From assembly GCA_033964015.1 (NCBI GenBank), contig CM066912.1:30590532-30654531 (forward strand): a DNA stretch of 64,000 nucleotides. Direction: 5' to 3'. The stretch comes from Scolanthus callimorphus. Its lineage: Eukaryota; Cnidaria; Anthozoa; Actiniaria; Edwardsiidae. Below are positions 55,801 to 64,000 of the stretch, piece by piece; the first letter of the stretch is position 1; every line of letters begins with the position of its first letter. The notes beneath the pieces are model-generated. The model saw nothing but the letters and a program-made list of their open reading frames with translations. It made no database searches and was not told the origin of the DNA. Position numbers and translations under genes: made by a program.

Positions 55801-58800
55801 TTAGAGATTTGAGTAACTACTGTATAAATCCCTTCGCACGTAGTACTGTATTCATAACAGCGTCCGAATGATGTTAAATACTTTATAGGACCTCCCAATA
55901 GCCGTCAACAATAACGAATTTGCGATACATGAACAGTCCCTCGGGTCGGTAACAACTTGACGACAGGAATATTACAAGGCGGCCGATTGTCCAACGCTCA
56001 AAGCGAATGTCCAACGCTCAAAACGAATGTCCAACTAAACGGTCAAAGCGAATGTCCAACTAAACGTTCAAAGCGAATGTCCAACTAAACGTTCAAAGCG
56101 AATGTCCAACTAAACGATCAAAGCGAATGTACAACTAAACGTTCAAAGCGAATGTCCAACTAAACGTTCAAAGCGAATGTCCAACTAAACGATCAAAGCG
56201 AATGTACAACTAAACGTTCAAAGCGAATGTCCAACTGAACGTCCAAAGCGAATGTCCAACTGAACGTTCAAAGCGAATGTCCAACTAAACGTTCAAAGTG
56301 AATGTCCAACTGAACGTCCAAAGCGAATGTCCAACTAAACGTTCAAAGTGAATGTAACTCTTTTGTGACTTTTTTTTTTCAATTCAGTTAACCACCAACA
56401 GCAGATTTCAGTAGGTTAATAATTTTCAAATTATCACACGAAACTCTAATTTATGGCTACGACTCTGATGGCAAAGTTTGCAACATATTTAACATTATTT
56501 ACAATAACCCAGATGTGTTTGACCAGGTTGCGAAAACCGTGTCATAACGCAAAGACGCACAACGAATAGGTTTACATAGGACATCTCTTGACGAATTATT
56601 ATGCTGAAAAGTTTATTCCCTTGAGAATAGAATGCTTAGTATTAGTTTTTGCTCCCTAAAAAGAGGTACAAAAAAGCATTGATTTAATATGAACTATGGA
56701 ATTTAAAAATGAACCTCTCACAATAATTAAACATGAACAAAAAAAATCACGAACGAATATCATGATGTGCATATATTTTCGAAAATATATATTACTCAAG
56801 CCTGGTGCACACTTGCGACATAACGACATAAGACAAATAACACGCGAACAACAATTTAGTGGTTCAAGTCCACAAACATAACATAAGATTACTTTGGTGA
56901 TACTATCTAATGATGTTCCATGGAAAATCTTGATTATTCCAATTATTTTCCCATGCTTCTATCGTTGCAGCATAACGTCCTTATGTCGTTATGTCGCTAG
57001 CCGTGCACCGGGCTTTAGAGTATCTTACCAGTCATGTTGACTCTTTAGATTATCGTTGTGTCGTCTGAGCATTTCATTCAAATCTGTTAGCGCCTTGTGC
57101 TCGTCCTGAGCTGCCATTAAACTTCGTTGATGTGTCTCAAGCCTGAAACAGAAAATAACAGTGCCAAGGTTGTTTAATGTGGCGAAAGAATAAAAGAAAA
57201 GAAAAATAAATAGAGAAATCAATAAAAAATAGAAAAAAAGGAGCTTCAGTTGAAAGATCGGAAAAACAGAAGACATTTGACTCCCAAAATATGAGAAAAA
57301 TAAGAACAAAGTATTTTTGCTCTTGTAACTGCTTGCTTTGAGCCGAGCTATCACAATTTAGAACAGTTGAAATAGAAACCAAATACCAATAACTGATATC
57401 AAGGTTCCGATGACTATTTTTCAAGCTCATAAATTTGATGACCGGAAATCCCCAAACTCCACGGTTCTCAACTACATTTCCCAGCTATTGTTTTTTTCGT
57501 CAGAAACTCAAAAGTAGAAGTTTTGGAGTGTCAAAAAACTGTCAAAAAATGAAATGCAAGGATTGATTCCACTTAGGATTTCTAGAAAAGAAATGAAACA
57601 TCGCGCAAGGTCAAAGTCAAGATCTTTGCAGTCAAAATAAAGTTATTATGGACTCATCGAAAAAGAATCTCAACAAACCTTTGTGATTGTTCTGCAAAAG
57701 CAACTTTAAGTTGCTCATGTTCATCTGCTATTATCTTAAGATTTTCATTTGTCCTCAAAAGGGTCTCCATCTAAAGAAGGAAAGAAGCCAATAAAGGTAA
57801 GCATGTTGAACAATGAATAACTGAAAACTGGCGGACTGGGTACTATTTAAGTGACAGAAAGATGGTGCAAACCTCGTGTGTAATAGCGTAGTTGGATTTT
57901 AAAAAGGAGGCGCACAACATTATAAGCATGAGAAAAACGTAGCCAAATTGATGCAACACAGAAAACATTCGCAGTGGTTATTGACTTATCTCTTCACGAG
58001 GAAACTCAAAGCACGACCGCTAGACATGGAGAGGTTAGAGGACTTAGCGGGCTGCATTAGATGGCGCAAATTGCAAGGGCAAAAAGTAGTATGGCGCAGA
58101 TATTAGGGTGGATAAACTTTGGACGTCTGGGCACACTGTGTGAATTTAAACAATCTCACGAAGAGGTCGTTGACAGCGTAAAAGAGTCTACTGTAGATGG
58201 TCTAAGATTCAGCACGATAACAATATTTCCAGTGATTATTTACTCAACAAACTTCGAGAACAGGGCTTATCAGGTCTTAGGGATGGGACTGGTCTTAGGG
58301 ACGGGACAGGTCTTAGGGATGGGACAGGTCTTAGGGACGGGACAGGTCTTAGGGATGGGACAGGTCTTAGGGATGGGACAGGTCTTAGAGATGGGACAGG
58401 TCTTAGGGATGGGACAGGTCTTAGGGACGGGACAGGTCTTAGGGATGGGACAGGTCTTAGGGATGGGACAGGTCTTAGGGATGGGACAGGTCTTAGGGAT
58501 GGGACAGGGGTTAGGGATGGGACAGGGGTTAGGGATGGGACAGGTGTTAGGGATGGGACAGGTGTTAGGGATGGGACAGGTGTTAGGGATGGGACAGGTG
58601 TTAGGGATGGGACAGGTGTTAGGGATGGGACAGGTGTTAGGGATTGGACAGGTGTTAGGGATTGGACAGGTGTTAGGGATGGGACAGGTCACAGGGATGG
58701 GACAGGTCTTAGGGATGGGACAAAGCTGTAACGGTTTGTCTAGATGGAACCAGTTCTTCAGACTTTTTTTCATACTCGCGAAAAAGAAAATGAGCCGACG

Positions 58801-61800
58801 AGTAAACGCGTCTAACGATCTCTTGGTCTTACCTCCTTAGAAGCCGCCTTCTGAGCATCAAGCATTAGGGTGATCTACGAAGTTTCACATTTTGTGTTAA
58901 TAAATACGAAACAAAATTCAGAGTTTTACCAAGAATTTACTGATCTATCAAATACAACTTTAGCTCCTCTGTAGAAATAAGGTCTGTACCTGGTCTGATT
59001 GACTTTCACTTTTCTTCTCTGTTTCTTGTAGCAGTTTTCGCAGCTTGGAGCACTACAAAAAAAGTTCATTAATTATTGAATTTGCATGTGCAATACCAGA
59101 CCAGTTCCAGGTCTGCATTTACATCTCTCGTTATCGTTTTCTATGAGTTAAATAGTCAATGCACGCTACACGAAGAACTCATATTACGCCGGTGCGATTT
59201 GGGACAAAAATTGCAGCAAAAATTGCAAGTGTAAACGGGCCTTAAGACTCACCTCTGCTTCTGTTTGCGCCCTTCTGCACCGATACTGTGAAATAAGACG
59301 GTCGGCCTGTGCCACTGCGAGAGCTTTGGCCTCTAGAAGATCTTGGAGATGACTCTCCTTTGTCTAATCAATAAATATAACAATTCAGACAAATAAAAAC
59401 TTCAAACAAGAACGATGCGGGACAAAACTAATTGTTGTTGCATTCTTCCCTGCCCCGCCCCCGAGTACAATGTTGTTTGCCACGTGCTCTCATCCTCGCA
59501 ATTTGAGAACTGTTACCTCCAACATTGAAATGGGTGAAAGGGGAGTTCCAGTGATATTGTCTTAGGAAGAAACAATTTACTAGTGATGTGTTACCAACAA
59601 TCGGCTATTTTTTATGGACGCCAGAACTTATTTTGTCCTGCATTGTAGTATGACAACTACCGGAGGGCCTTACCATGAGTGATGACAGTTTGGCCTCGTA
59701 GATGTCGATGATTTCTGAAGCTTTTGGATCTTTGATCTACGGTATAAAAAAAATCATGTTGTGTAGACTGGTGGTGGGATTTCATAGCAACGATATGTTA
59801 CCTCTCTGCAACACTGGAGGCAAAATTACTGGTCTAACCTACACTCTCAACATCATCACAAAACAAGAAATTTTCAAACATTATAATTACACCATCAATT
59901 CTTCATACGAAAATCTCCATTATCTCGCTAAAACTAAAGGGACGTAAAGCTCCATTGGAGCGAGGCGGACGTAAAGGGAGTTCAGCGCAAACATGATTTC
60001 GAAAGGTCTCTCCTACTCGCGGCGTCCTCCCTCGCCTTGCTGACTTCCTCGAGTACTAGAGCCGCAAACGACGAGGCGCGCAAGAAAACCTGTGTTGACA
60101 TGGTCCTTCGTGTCGTCGTCCGGTCTTTCTCTCTTCGTTCGTCTTTCCCACCACATCGACTGCCATCATCATTGATGGCGTTATCAATTACCCAATCACT
60201 ATTACCATTATCGACATGATAGCTAGACGATATTTGTACAAACAAACAAATGCTCACTCACCTCTAAGCCTGATTTCATTTTCTCGATAAGACTCTCAAT
60301 GTTAGCTTCCGTCACGCTGTTCCTCGTCGCAGCTATTGGTCTTTTGCTCTTAACCTCTAAAGAAGTTTGCATATGATTGGCCGATGGTTTAGCGTTCAGA
60401 TTCGTGGAGCTCCGTGAAGGTGACACCGGAGGGCTCAATTCATCCTCATCTGGCCCACGTAATGTGGTTAGCTCCTCGTCACGTGCCGAGTTATTGGACG
60501 CTATTATTTCGCCAAGCCTTCAAGGTAGAAATATAGCTTTCAATTCTCCCGCGGCTTTTATTTTTCCCGCTGGTAGTTCCACTATGGAACGCCCTTCCTG
60601 TCGCGGCTGTAAATGCACAATCTGTAGAGTGCTCGGGGACTCGTAAAATCTTCCTCACTAGTAGCGGATGTAGACAGGCTAGTCATTTCAGGCTAGTCAT
60701 TTCAGGCTAGTCATTTCAGGCTTATCATTTTTAGTCACTGTTAGCAAATGTGAATGGCATAAGGGGGAATATTCTGAACAAAATGCCATGCTTTCCTGAG
60801 CGAGCACGTCACATGGACAGAGTTTGTGTAAAACAAAAGGTCAGAGCATTCACTTTGTCTATATAACCAAGATAAAATGAAGTCGGTCAAAATCATTTCA
60901 AAAACGATTAAAAAAACACGTAAGTTGGCGTTACCAAATCATCTGGAAGTCCGGAAGAGCAGTTGCATCGCTGAGAATCTTAAGCGCCTTCTGTACGTTT
61001 TCCCGGGTACCGCTACAAAGGGCATGTGCCAGTAATGGTACAAGCCTCTGGTCTTGTAACGCAGCAAACAAGTTTTCCTTGACACCGGAAATGACGTTCT
61101 TCAGGCTACACATTAGGTGGAGCATCTTGAGGACTACATTTACTCCTTCCTCCCTAAAAATATACGAAAAAAGAATGAGTATGCCTAAGTAACGAAAACA
61201 GGGCGCTAGTTCCCTGTCATTTCGAGCTGTATTTCCCCTATTTTATATTTAGAGTCCATTTCCCGAAACAAATCTACTAGGGACATATCTGGGCTGCCTA
61301 ATTATCTAACCAGAGTAAGGGGTGGACCATTAGAAATTGGGGAGGGGGTGGCAATTTTTTGCGCATGATGTTTTTCGCGGGGATCAGGTTGTGCAAGACA
61401 TTTTTCCTGTATGATGTTTTTTACTAGCTTTGGTCTCTGCAATAATATTTTTTGGACGGATTGGCCTTGCTCGAATTATTTTTAGGAATTGCCACCCCCT
61501 CTCCCAATTTCTAATGGTCCACCCCTAACCAAGCACCACCGAAGTTAGACCTGCTAAATATTCTAGTGCATTCTCGTTCCCAGGAGCCTCCTCATTCCTC
61601 TGACCCCGCGAGGAACACTCTGGTGACATCCACTGTCGCATGCGTTTACGAATATGAATCTTTGCCTCAAATTTACTGTAGATTGTACAAGTGGAAGCCA
61701 TAGGTTGAAAGAACGACTAGCAAACAAATGTTGATGTTACATTTCTTTCAGTCCCTTAAAATAACGAAATCAGTCCTACTATAGGGATCCAGTTAAAGGG

Positions 61801-63827
61801 GCTGTGACACGGTGTTTTGAATGAATTCGTGAATACAGCGCTAAATTTGTATGTTATCATCCCCAAATCACTCATATCCCTTGATATTAGCCTAGAAAGA
61901 AATGTTGGTAAGCTTATCGCACGACTGCCGATTTTCGTACAAATATTGATGTAGCTTCAAACTTTGAAATCTGTTCATCCTCAAAAGATTTCAAAACTCA
62001 TTGCTGCAATCCGTTTTCATCCGCCCTGTAATAGGTCCATGAAGCCTACAATCATATTGATCGCTTTGTAGTCAAGGAGCAATTTAACAAACCTGGACTA
62101 GTATTTGTGGCTATCCATTAGCTATTTGTATGTTTTATACATCAACGAAAGTGTGCTAAAATCGTGACACCGCTCCTTTAAGATTCTAATAGATAGATTT
62201 AGCCACTGGCTAAAAGCGGAGCTCTTCTATCAAAATTCTCTCTTCAATGTTCTCGTGTGGTCATCGACTTTTTATCACTTAGAAAAAAACTCTGTACAGA
62301 CAGAGTCCTGCAGAAAAATGACAGACAGTTCCGGGTTGCCTGTGGTATGGGCGCGCAGGCACGCACGGACGCGCCCGCAATACCAGAGAATACCGCTGAA
62401 CCATGAAAAATCATGTCGATCGTATACCTGAGTTCTGTTTTGAGCTATTGAACTCTTCCTGCGATACCTATGGTGCTCCGCTGTGCGGCCTTCGGCCGCT
62501 AAGGAGCTCCGCTACTACAGACATATTTCTCTAACCTACCCCCAAGATGTAGCTATAGCAGATCGAGTTCCAATTGAGTTGTGTTGGTACTGATACTCCA
62601 CCACCTTCCAACACTGCTCCAGCTGAAGGTGCTTGATGACGACCTTACGAAGAGACTCATCGTAACAAATAGGTGAACACAGTTAAGGAAGACCATATTT
62701 GATTGGAAAGAAAATACGAACACAAGTTCCTCTGCTGTGGAAATCGATGGCATCCTTCGAGAAAGAGCCGAACTGGAAGAACAATAGAGTGGTTTTCACA
62801 TGACTGTCGTGAAACCAATCGCAAAGTAATTACACCAATTCTGAACAAAACGTATGGGAGTAATTACAAAGTAATTGAGAATTACTCATGACAGTCATCT
62901 GAAATCCGCTCTAAGGTTTACCGTATATATGTGGATAATTAAAAGAGCCCTTGTCAGCCACTCCTTTGTTATTGTTTTCAGTCGAGATGAGACAACGAAT
63001 TACGTGTAGAAATCTTGAAATAGTCTTCTAAAAACAAAGTTTGATTATCCATTTATCGAATTCAATCGCAAATATTGCACTACATTCCCTAAATCAGCCG
63101 ATGGAAATGGATGCTTTCTCTGTCTCAGTATGTTACTAGGTTGACAAAATGGACACTGACAGAGGCTCTTTACCGCGTCTTATTTGTGAAATAGGAGCCA
63201 AAGGACATAAAGGAATACCTATTTGATAGGTCAGAAAATACCAACACGAGCTCCTCTGCTGTGGAAATTGATGGCACCCCTCGAGAAAACATTACCGTAT
63301 GTGTATGTGCTAGGTGAAATCGGAGCCAAAAGAAATTGCCTCACAGCTTGTTGTGAAACAGTGAGACTCGAAGTGAGACTCGAAAAAACGGTTTCCAGAA
63401 TGAAGCATCAAGTTTGATAAAATAACTGATAGTACGCGCGCTCTCATTGTTTGAAAGATGTGTTTTCATGAAATAATTTTGAGAAGGGCAATTTTAAAAA
63501 ACTAACAGACTGAAAAGGTAAGTCGCCGTTTGGCGACTATGTCGATTTTTTTGTCGCCAAACCCTAACTCTAGTCGCCATTGGCGAGTACATGGTCGTAA
63601 TGTCGGGCCCTGGACATACTGTACTGTATACAGCAGTATACATACTCATACATTTACGGGCAAAGGATATCAGACAGAACATCGAGCGCCTTGCCGATCC
63701 TCGCACATCGCTTCTTCAGTACAGATCCGTCTATCTCCACCGGAGGGGTGAGCAGCTCCATCAGTAACGGCGCGACAAGAGATACTCGAGTAGAGATGCT
63801 CCTTACCATGTTCCCATCGATAACTTC
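52640..63827 (-). CDS. CIP2A: CIP2A (cancerous inhibitor of PP2A) orthologue, C-terminal part
   Basis: Thirteen exons: 63827-63658, 62655-62540, 61153-60935, 60517-60262, 59736-59674, 59363-59253, 59052-58990, 58874-58833, 57770-57679, 57142-57029, 53858-53776, 53402-53264, 52828-52640, about 550 residues. The 5' part lies beyond the right edge. Recognised by the ALQDQRL..LL.HAL armadillo segment, [44 protein letters not shown] and the C-terminal [14 protein letters not shown], all close to vertebrate CIP2A as I know it. Known: CIP2A is an armadillo plus coiled-coil scaffold that restrains PP2A-B56 and acts with TOPBP1 in mitotic DNA repair. Length from here to the stop is close to human. Two junctions break phase by one base (53279-53286 and near 62655), probably sequence indels. 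An intronless Cys-rich frame sits inside the intron 53859-57028. Confidence 0.88.
53264..53402 (-). CDS. CIP2A: CIP2A exon: coiled coil with probable one-base deletion
   Basis: 139 nt, acceptor TTTCTTTTAG, donor GTAAGA. It reads [20 protein letters not shown] through [11 protein letters not shown] in the right frame, then shifts. The end would read KDLMHK, matching human RKELSIK, only in the next frame. As sequenced the exon ends in phase 2 while the last exon needs phase 0; a 140-nt exon would fit. Confidence 0.78.
53776..53858 (-). CDS. CIP2A: CIP2A exon: coiled coil
   Basis: 83 nt, phase 2-1, acceptor TTTTTCTAG, donor GTAACA. It encodes [20 protein letters not shown], a charged heptad helix. 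It follows the long intron that hosts the nested gene. Confidence 0.82.
53884..54126 (+). mobile_element. TTAA-type MITE (GAGCCTGTGTCAGCC family)
   Basis: TTAAAGAGCCTGGATCAGCC to GGCTGACACAGGCTTTTTA, 26 bases upstream of a CIP2A exon acceptor on the opposite strand. Confidence 0.6.
54563..55693 (-). CDS. Intronless Cys-rich protein nested in a CIP2A intron
   Basis: An uninterrupted frame of 376 codons on the CIP2A strand, inside the intron 53859-57028. The first 30 residues look atypical; Met at 55597-55595 ([13 protein letters not shown]) is a likelier start and places a PPxY-type WW-binding motif at the N-terminus. Residues up to about 290 are polar and disordered-looking. Then comes a dense Cys cluster ([42 protein letters not shown]) with hydrophobic residues, and a short charged tail ending GIEENV. 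Such clusters are often palmitoylated or metal-binding. I do not recognise a family; the spacing resembles but does not match the I-mfa (MDFI) domain. TTATTTCAG at 55677-55685 could be a 3' splice site, so an upstream exon is possible. It may be a retrogene. Confidence 0.55.
   Translation of the reverse strand: MAQLFQNIQHHILHIRTRITILKTLTTTLWMIMEPPPEYSVVDEGLVRPSAPSLEVVDSKHIVCDNDLYTNRSMTPSHLPPIETKSRFLFSNEEADATRVHAYSDTSSVRAIGLNSARGVRHEGSHQAPSNSTTLDANRDTSLNAYGSPVQPYVDEEYVYEFNELHPHSYIKFGAHGAQRFETSSSDLYFKSLRMDNAKRNLDATEDGVTTHQPAPRDEPLKSLQEDPKLMSSVREIEQPRVNQISPAFNTVDKAELNHSDLPECYCNVCCCVTCRCTLCMCSSRDWECSCTCLQCVPCLVYSILCCPFWSACLCCIPLHSCFKEILELSLSFVRRMASSVKCGRGRNCYLKCFVDDVRDELFDMSQWGCGIEENV
55985..56355 (+). 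repeat. 25-bp minisatellite, about 14 copies
   Basis: Unit close to AATGTCCAACTAAACGTTCA plus AAGCG, with exact 25-base spacing. It lies about 300 bases upstream of the nested Cys-rich frame. Confidence 0.85.
56798..57015. mobile_element. MITE adjoining a CIP2A donor
   Basis: AAGCCTGGTGCACAC to GTGCACCGGGCTT, with inner CATAACGACATAAG and its complement. It ends 14 bases from the donor of the exon 57029-57142. Confidence 0.6.
57029..57770 (-). CDS. CIP2A: CIP2A exons: middle coiled coil (two exons)
   Basis: Exons 57770-57679 (92 nt, phase 0-2) and 57142-57029 (114 nt, phase 2-2). The peptides [20 protein letters not shown] and [20 protein letters not shown] are strongly helical and fit the human NRKLESVAEEHEIL region. 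Donors are GTTTGT and GTAAGA. Confidence 0.84.
58272..58722 (+). repeat. 18-bp minisatellite, about 25 copies
   Basis: Unit GGTCTTAGGGATGGGACA. Variants are grouped: CTTAG units first, then two GGGGTTAGG units, a block with GTGTTAGG, two with GGATTGG, then CTTAG again. As 18 is a multiple of 3 both strands stay open, giving spurious Gly-Gln-Val-Leu and Cys-Pro-Ile-Pro frames. Confidence 0.88.
58833..59736 (-). CDS. CIP2A: CIP2A exons: first coiled-coil block (four exons)
   Basis: Exons 59736-59674 (63 nt), 59363-59253 (111 nt), 59052-58990 (63 nt) and 58874-58833 (42 nt), all phase 0-0. They encode [16 protein letters not shown], then [20 protein letters not shown] with [17 protein letters not shown], then [14 protein letters not shown], then [14 protein letters not shown]. 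Heptad-like spacing fits the CIP2A coiled coil. Confidence 0.86.
60262..60517 (-). CDS. CIP2A: CIP2A exon: end of armadillo region and linker
   Basis: 256 nt, phase 2 to 0. It begins [10 protein letters not shown], runs through an acidic and Ser/Pro-rich linker ([12 protein letters not shown]) and ends [13 protein letters not shown], matching human IEELIEKLQSGM. The variable linker separates the armadillo core from the coiled coil. Confidence 0.85.
60935..61153 (-). CDS. CIP2A: CIP2A exon: armadillo region
   Basis: 219 nt, acceptor TATTTTTAG, donor GTAACG, phase 2 to 2. It includes [32 protein letters not shown] and [15 protein letters not shown], the best CIP2A signature in the window. Confidence 0.88.
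61317..61531. mobile_element. MITE with GGGTGGACCATTAGAAATTG ends
   Basis: GGGGTGGACCATTAGAAATT and AATTTCTAATGGTCCACCCC bound a G/T-rich interior. A partial relative is at 41565-41780. Confidence 0.65.
61793..62181. mobile_element. TTAA-flanked MITE
   Basis: TTAAAGGGGCTGTGACACGG to ATCGTGACACCGCTCCTTTAA. Third TTAA-edged family in the window. Confidence 0.6.
62193..62517 (-). mobile_element. AGCGGAGCTCC MITE
   Basis: TAGCCACTGGCTAAAAGCGG to GCTAAGGAGCTCCGCTA. The interior matches 34607-34830 in reverse, including ACCTGAGTTCTGTTTTGAGC-like and TCCTGCGATACCTATGG. Confidence 0.5.
62540..62655 (-). CDS. CIP2A: CIP2A exon: armadillo region, with odd acceptor
   Basis: It encodes [20 protein letters not shown] and ends before GTAGGT in phase 2, joining well to the next exon. 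Its only AG acceptor (GATGAG at 62656-62661) gives phase 0, but the previous exon ends in phase 2. Family alignment suggests the exon really begins six or seven bases earlier (DESLRK). Confidence 0.65.
62786..62915. mobile_element. AGAGCGGATTTC MITE, short copy
   Basis: TAGAGTGGTTTTCACATGAC to GTCATCTGAAATCCGCTCTA, with internal CAAAGTAATTAC repeats. Confidence 0.55.
62939..63173 (-). mobile_element. TTAA-type MITE (GAGCCTGTGTCAGCC family)
   Basis: Minus-strand copy: on the plus strand TTAAAAGAGCCCTTGTCAGC to GACAGAGGCTCTTTA. Confidence 0.55.
63515..63615. repeat. GTCGCC/GGCGAC dispersed repeat
   Basis: Repeated GTCGCC and GGCGAC with ATGGTCGTAATGTC. Relatives lie at 26020-26210 and 63885-64000 (cut by the right edge). 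Confidence 0.45.
63658..63827 (-). CDS. CIP2A: CIP2A exon: armadillo region
   Basis: Acceptor TTTGTCGCAG, donor GTAAAT, ends in phase 2. The peptide starts [14 protein letters not shown] and includes [18 protein letters not shown], matching the RKKCERIAKAIEVLL part of the human protein. It is the most 5' exon in the window. Confidence 0.8.
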
Positions 63828-64000
63828 CTGCGACAAAGAGAGAATTTAAAGGGTGAGAAATATGATCTCATGGAACAACTCAGGGCTTGAAATAAACTTT
63901 TCTAGGCAGTCGCCCCAGGCGACCAAGTCTGGTAATTTCATCGCCATAGCATCGTTTTTGGTCGCCTGAAAAAATAATTTGGTCGCCAGGTAATTTTTGT

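Noticed and set aside
58061..58840. 259- and 167-codon frames of Gly-Gln-Val-Leu and Cys-Pro-Ile-Pro repeats
   Set aside because: Produced by the 18-bp minisatellite, whose unit length keeps both strands open; it lies in a CIP2A intron.

Overview
The window looks like intron-rich nuclear DNA of a cnidarian, most likely an anthozoan (coral or anemone-like). The reasons are a secreted protein mixing PLAT, F5/8 type C, laminin-G and thrombospondin-1 modules, a clearly recognisable animal CIP2A gene, GT-AG introns of hundreds to thousands of bases, an AT-rich background, and very many short inverted-repeat elements, tRNA-derived SINE pieces and L2/CR1-type LINE remnants. The clade is inferred from gene style and repeat content, not from a marker gene.

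Layout. (1) 1.9-16.4 kb, minus strand: eight exons of gene B, a secreted protein with a signal peptide, a PLAT-like domain and a Thr/Ser/Pro-rich mucin-like stalk; its 3' end lies beyond the left edge. (2) 16.4-29.8 kb: mostly repeats (LINE pieces, a SINE, inverted-repeat elements, a hammerhead-like core), with one weak candidate small gene at 22.5-23.5 kb. (3) 29.8-50.27 kb, plus strand: gene A, 20 exons, about 1,464 residues as read: signal peptide, PLAT, F5/8C, LamG, F5/8C, TSP1, F5/8C, repeat linker, TSP1, TSP1, LamG. (4) 50.3-52.6 kb: repeats between convergent genes. (5) 52.64-63.83 kb and beyond the right edge, minus strand: the last 13 exons of CIP2A (end of the armadillo region and the coiled coil). 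One of its introns holds an intronless Cys-rich reading frame at 54.6-55.7 kb.

Genes A and B face away from each other and share the same start: a signal-peptide exon ending in phase 1, a 145-148 nt PLAT exon (phase 1 to 2) and a 103-115 nt PLAT exon (phase 2 to 0). They are probably old paralogues. Gene A reads as an extracellular adhesion or matrix protein and gene B as a secreted or surface mucin-like protein. CIP2A is an unrelated housekeeping gene.

Three places break an otherwise consistent exon phase: 50184-50188 in gene A, 53279-53286 in CIP2A, and the CIP2A acceptor near 62655. Each could be explained by one missing base, so sequencing or assembly indels are more likely than three broken genes. 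Unlisted stretches longer than 300 bases are intron or intergenic DNA in which I saw only repeats or nothing definable.
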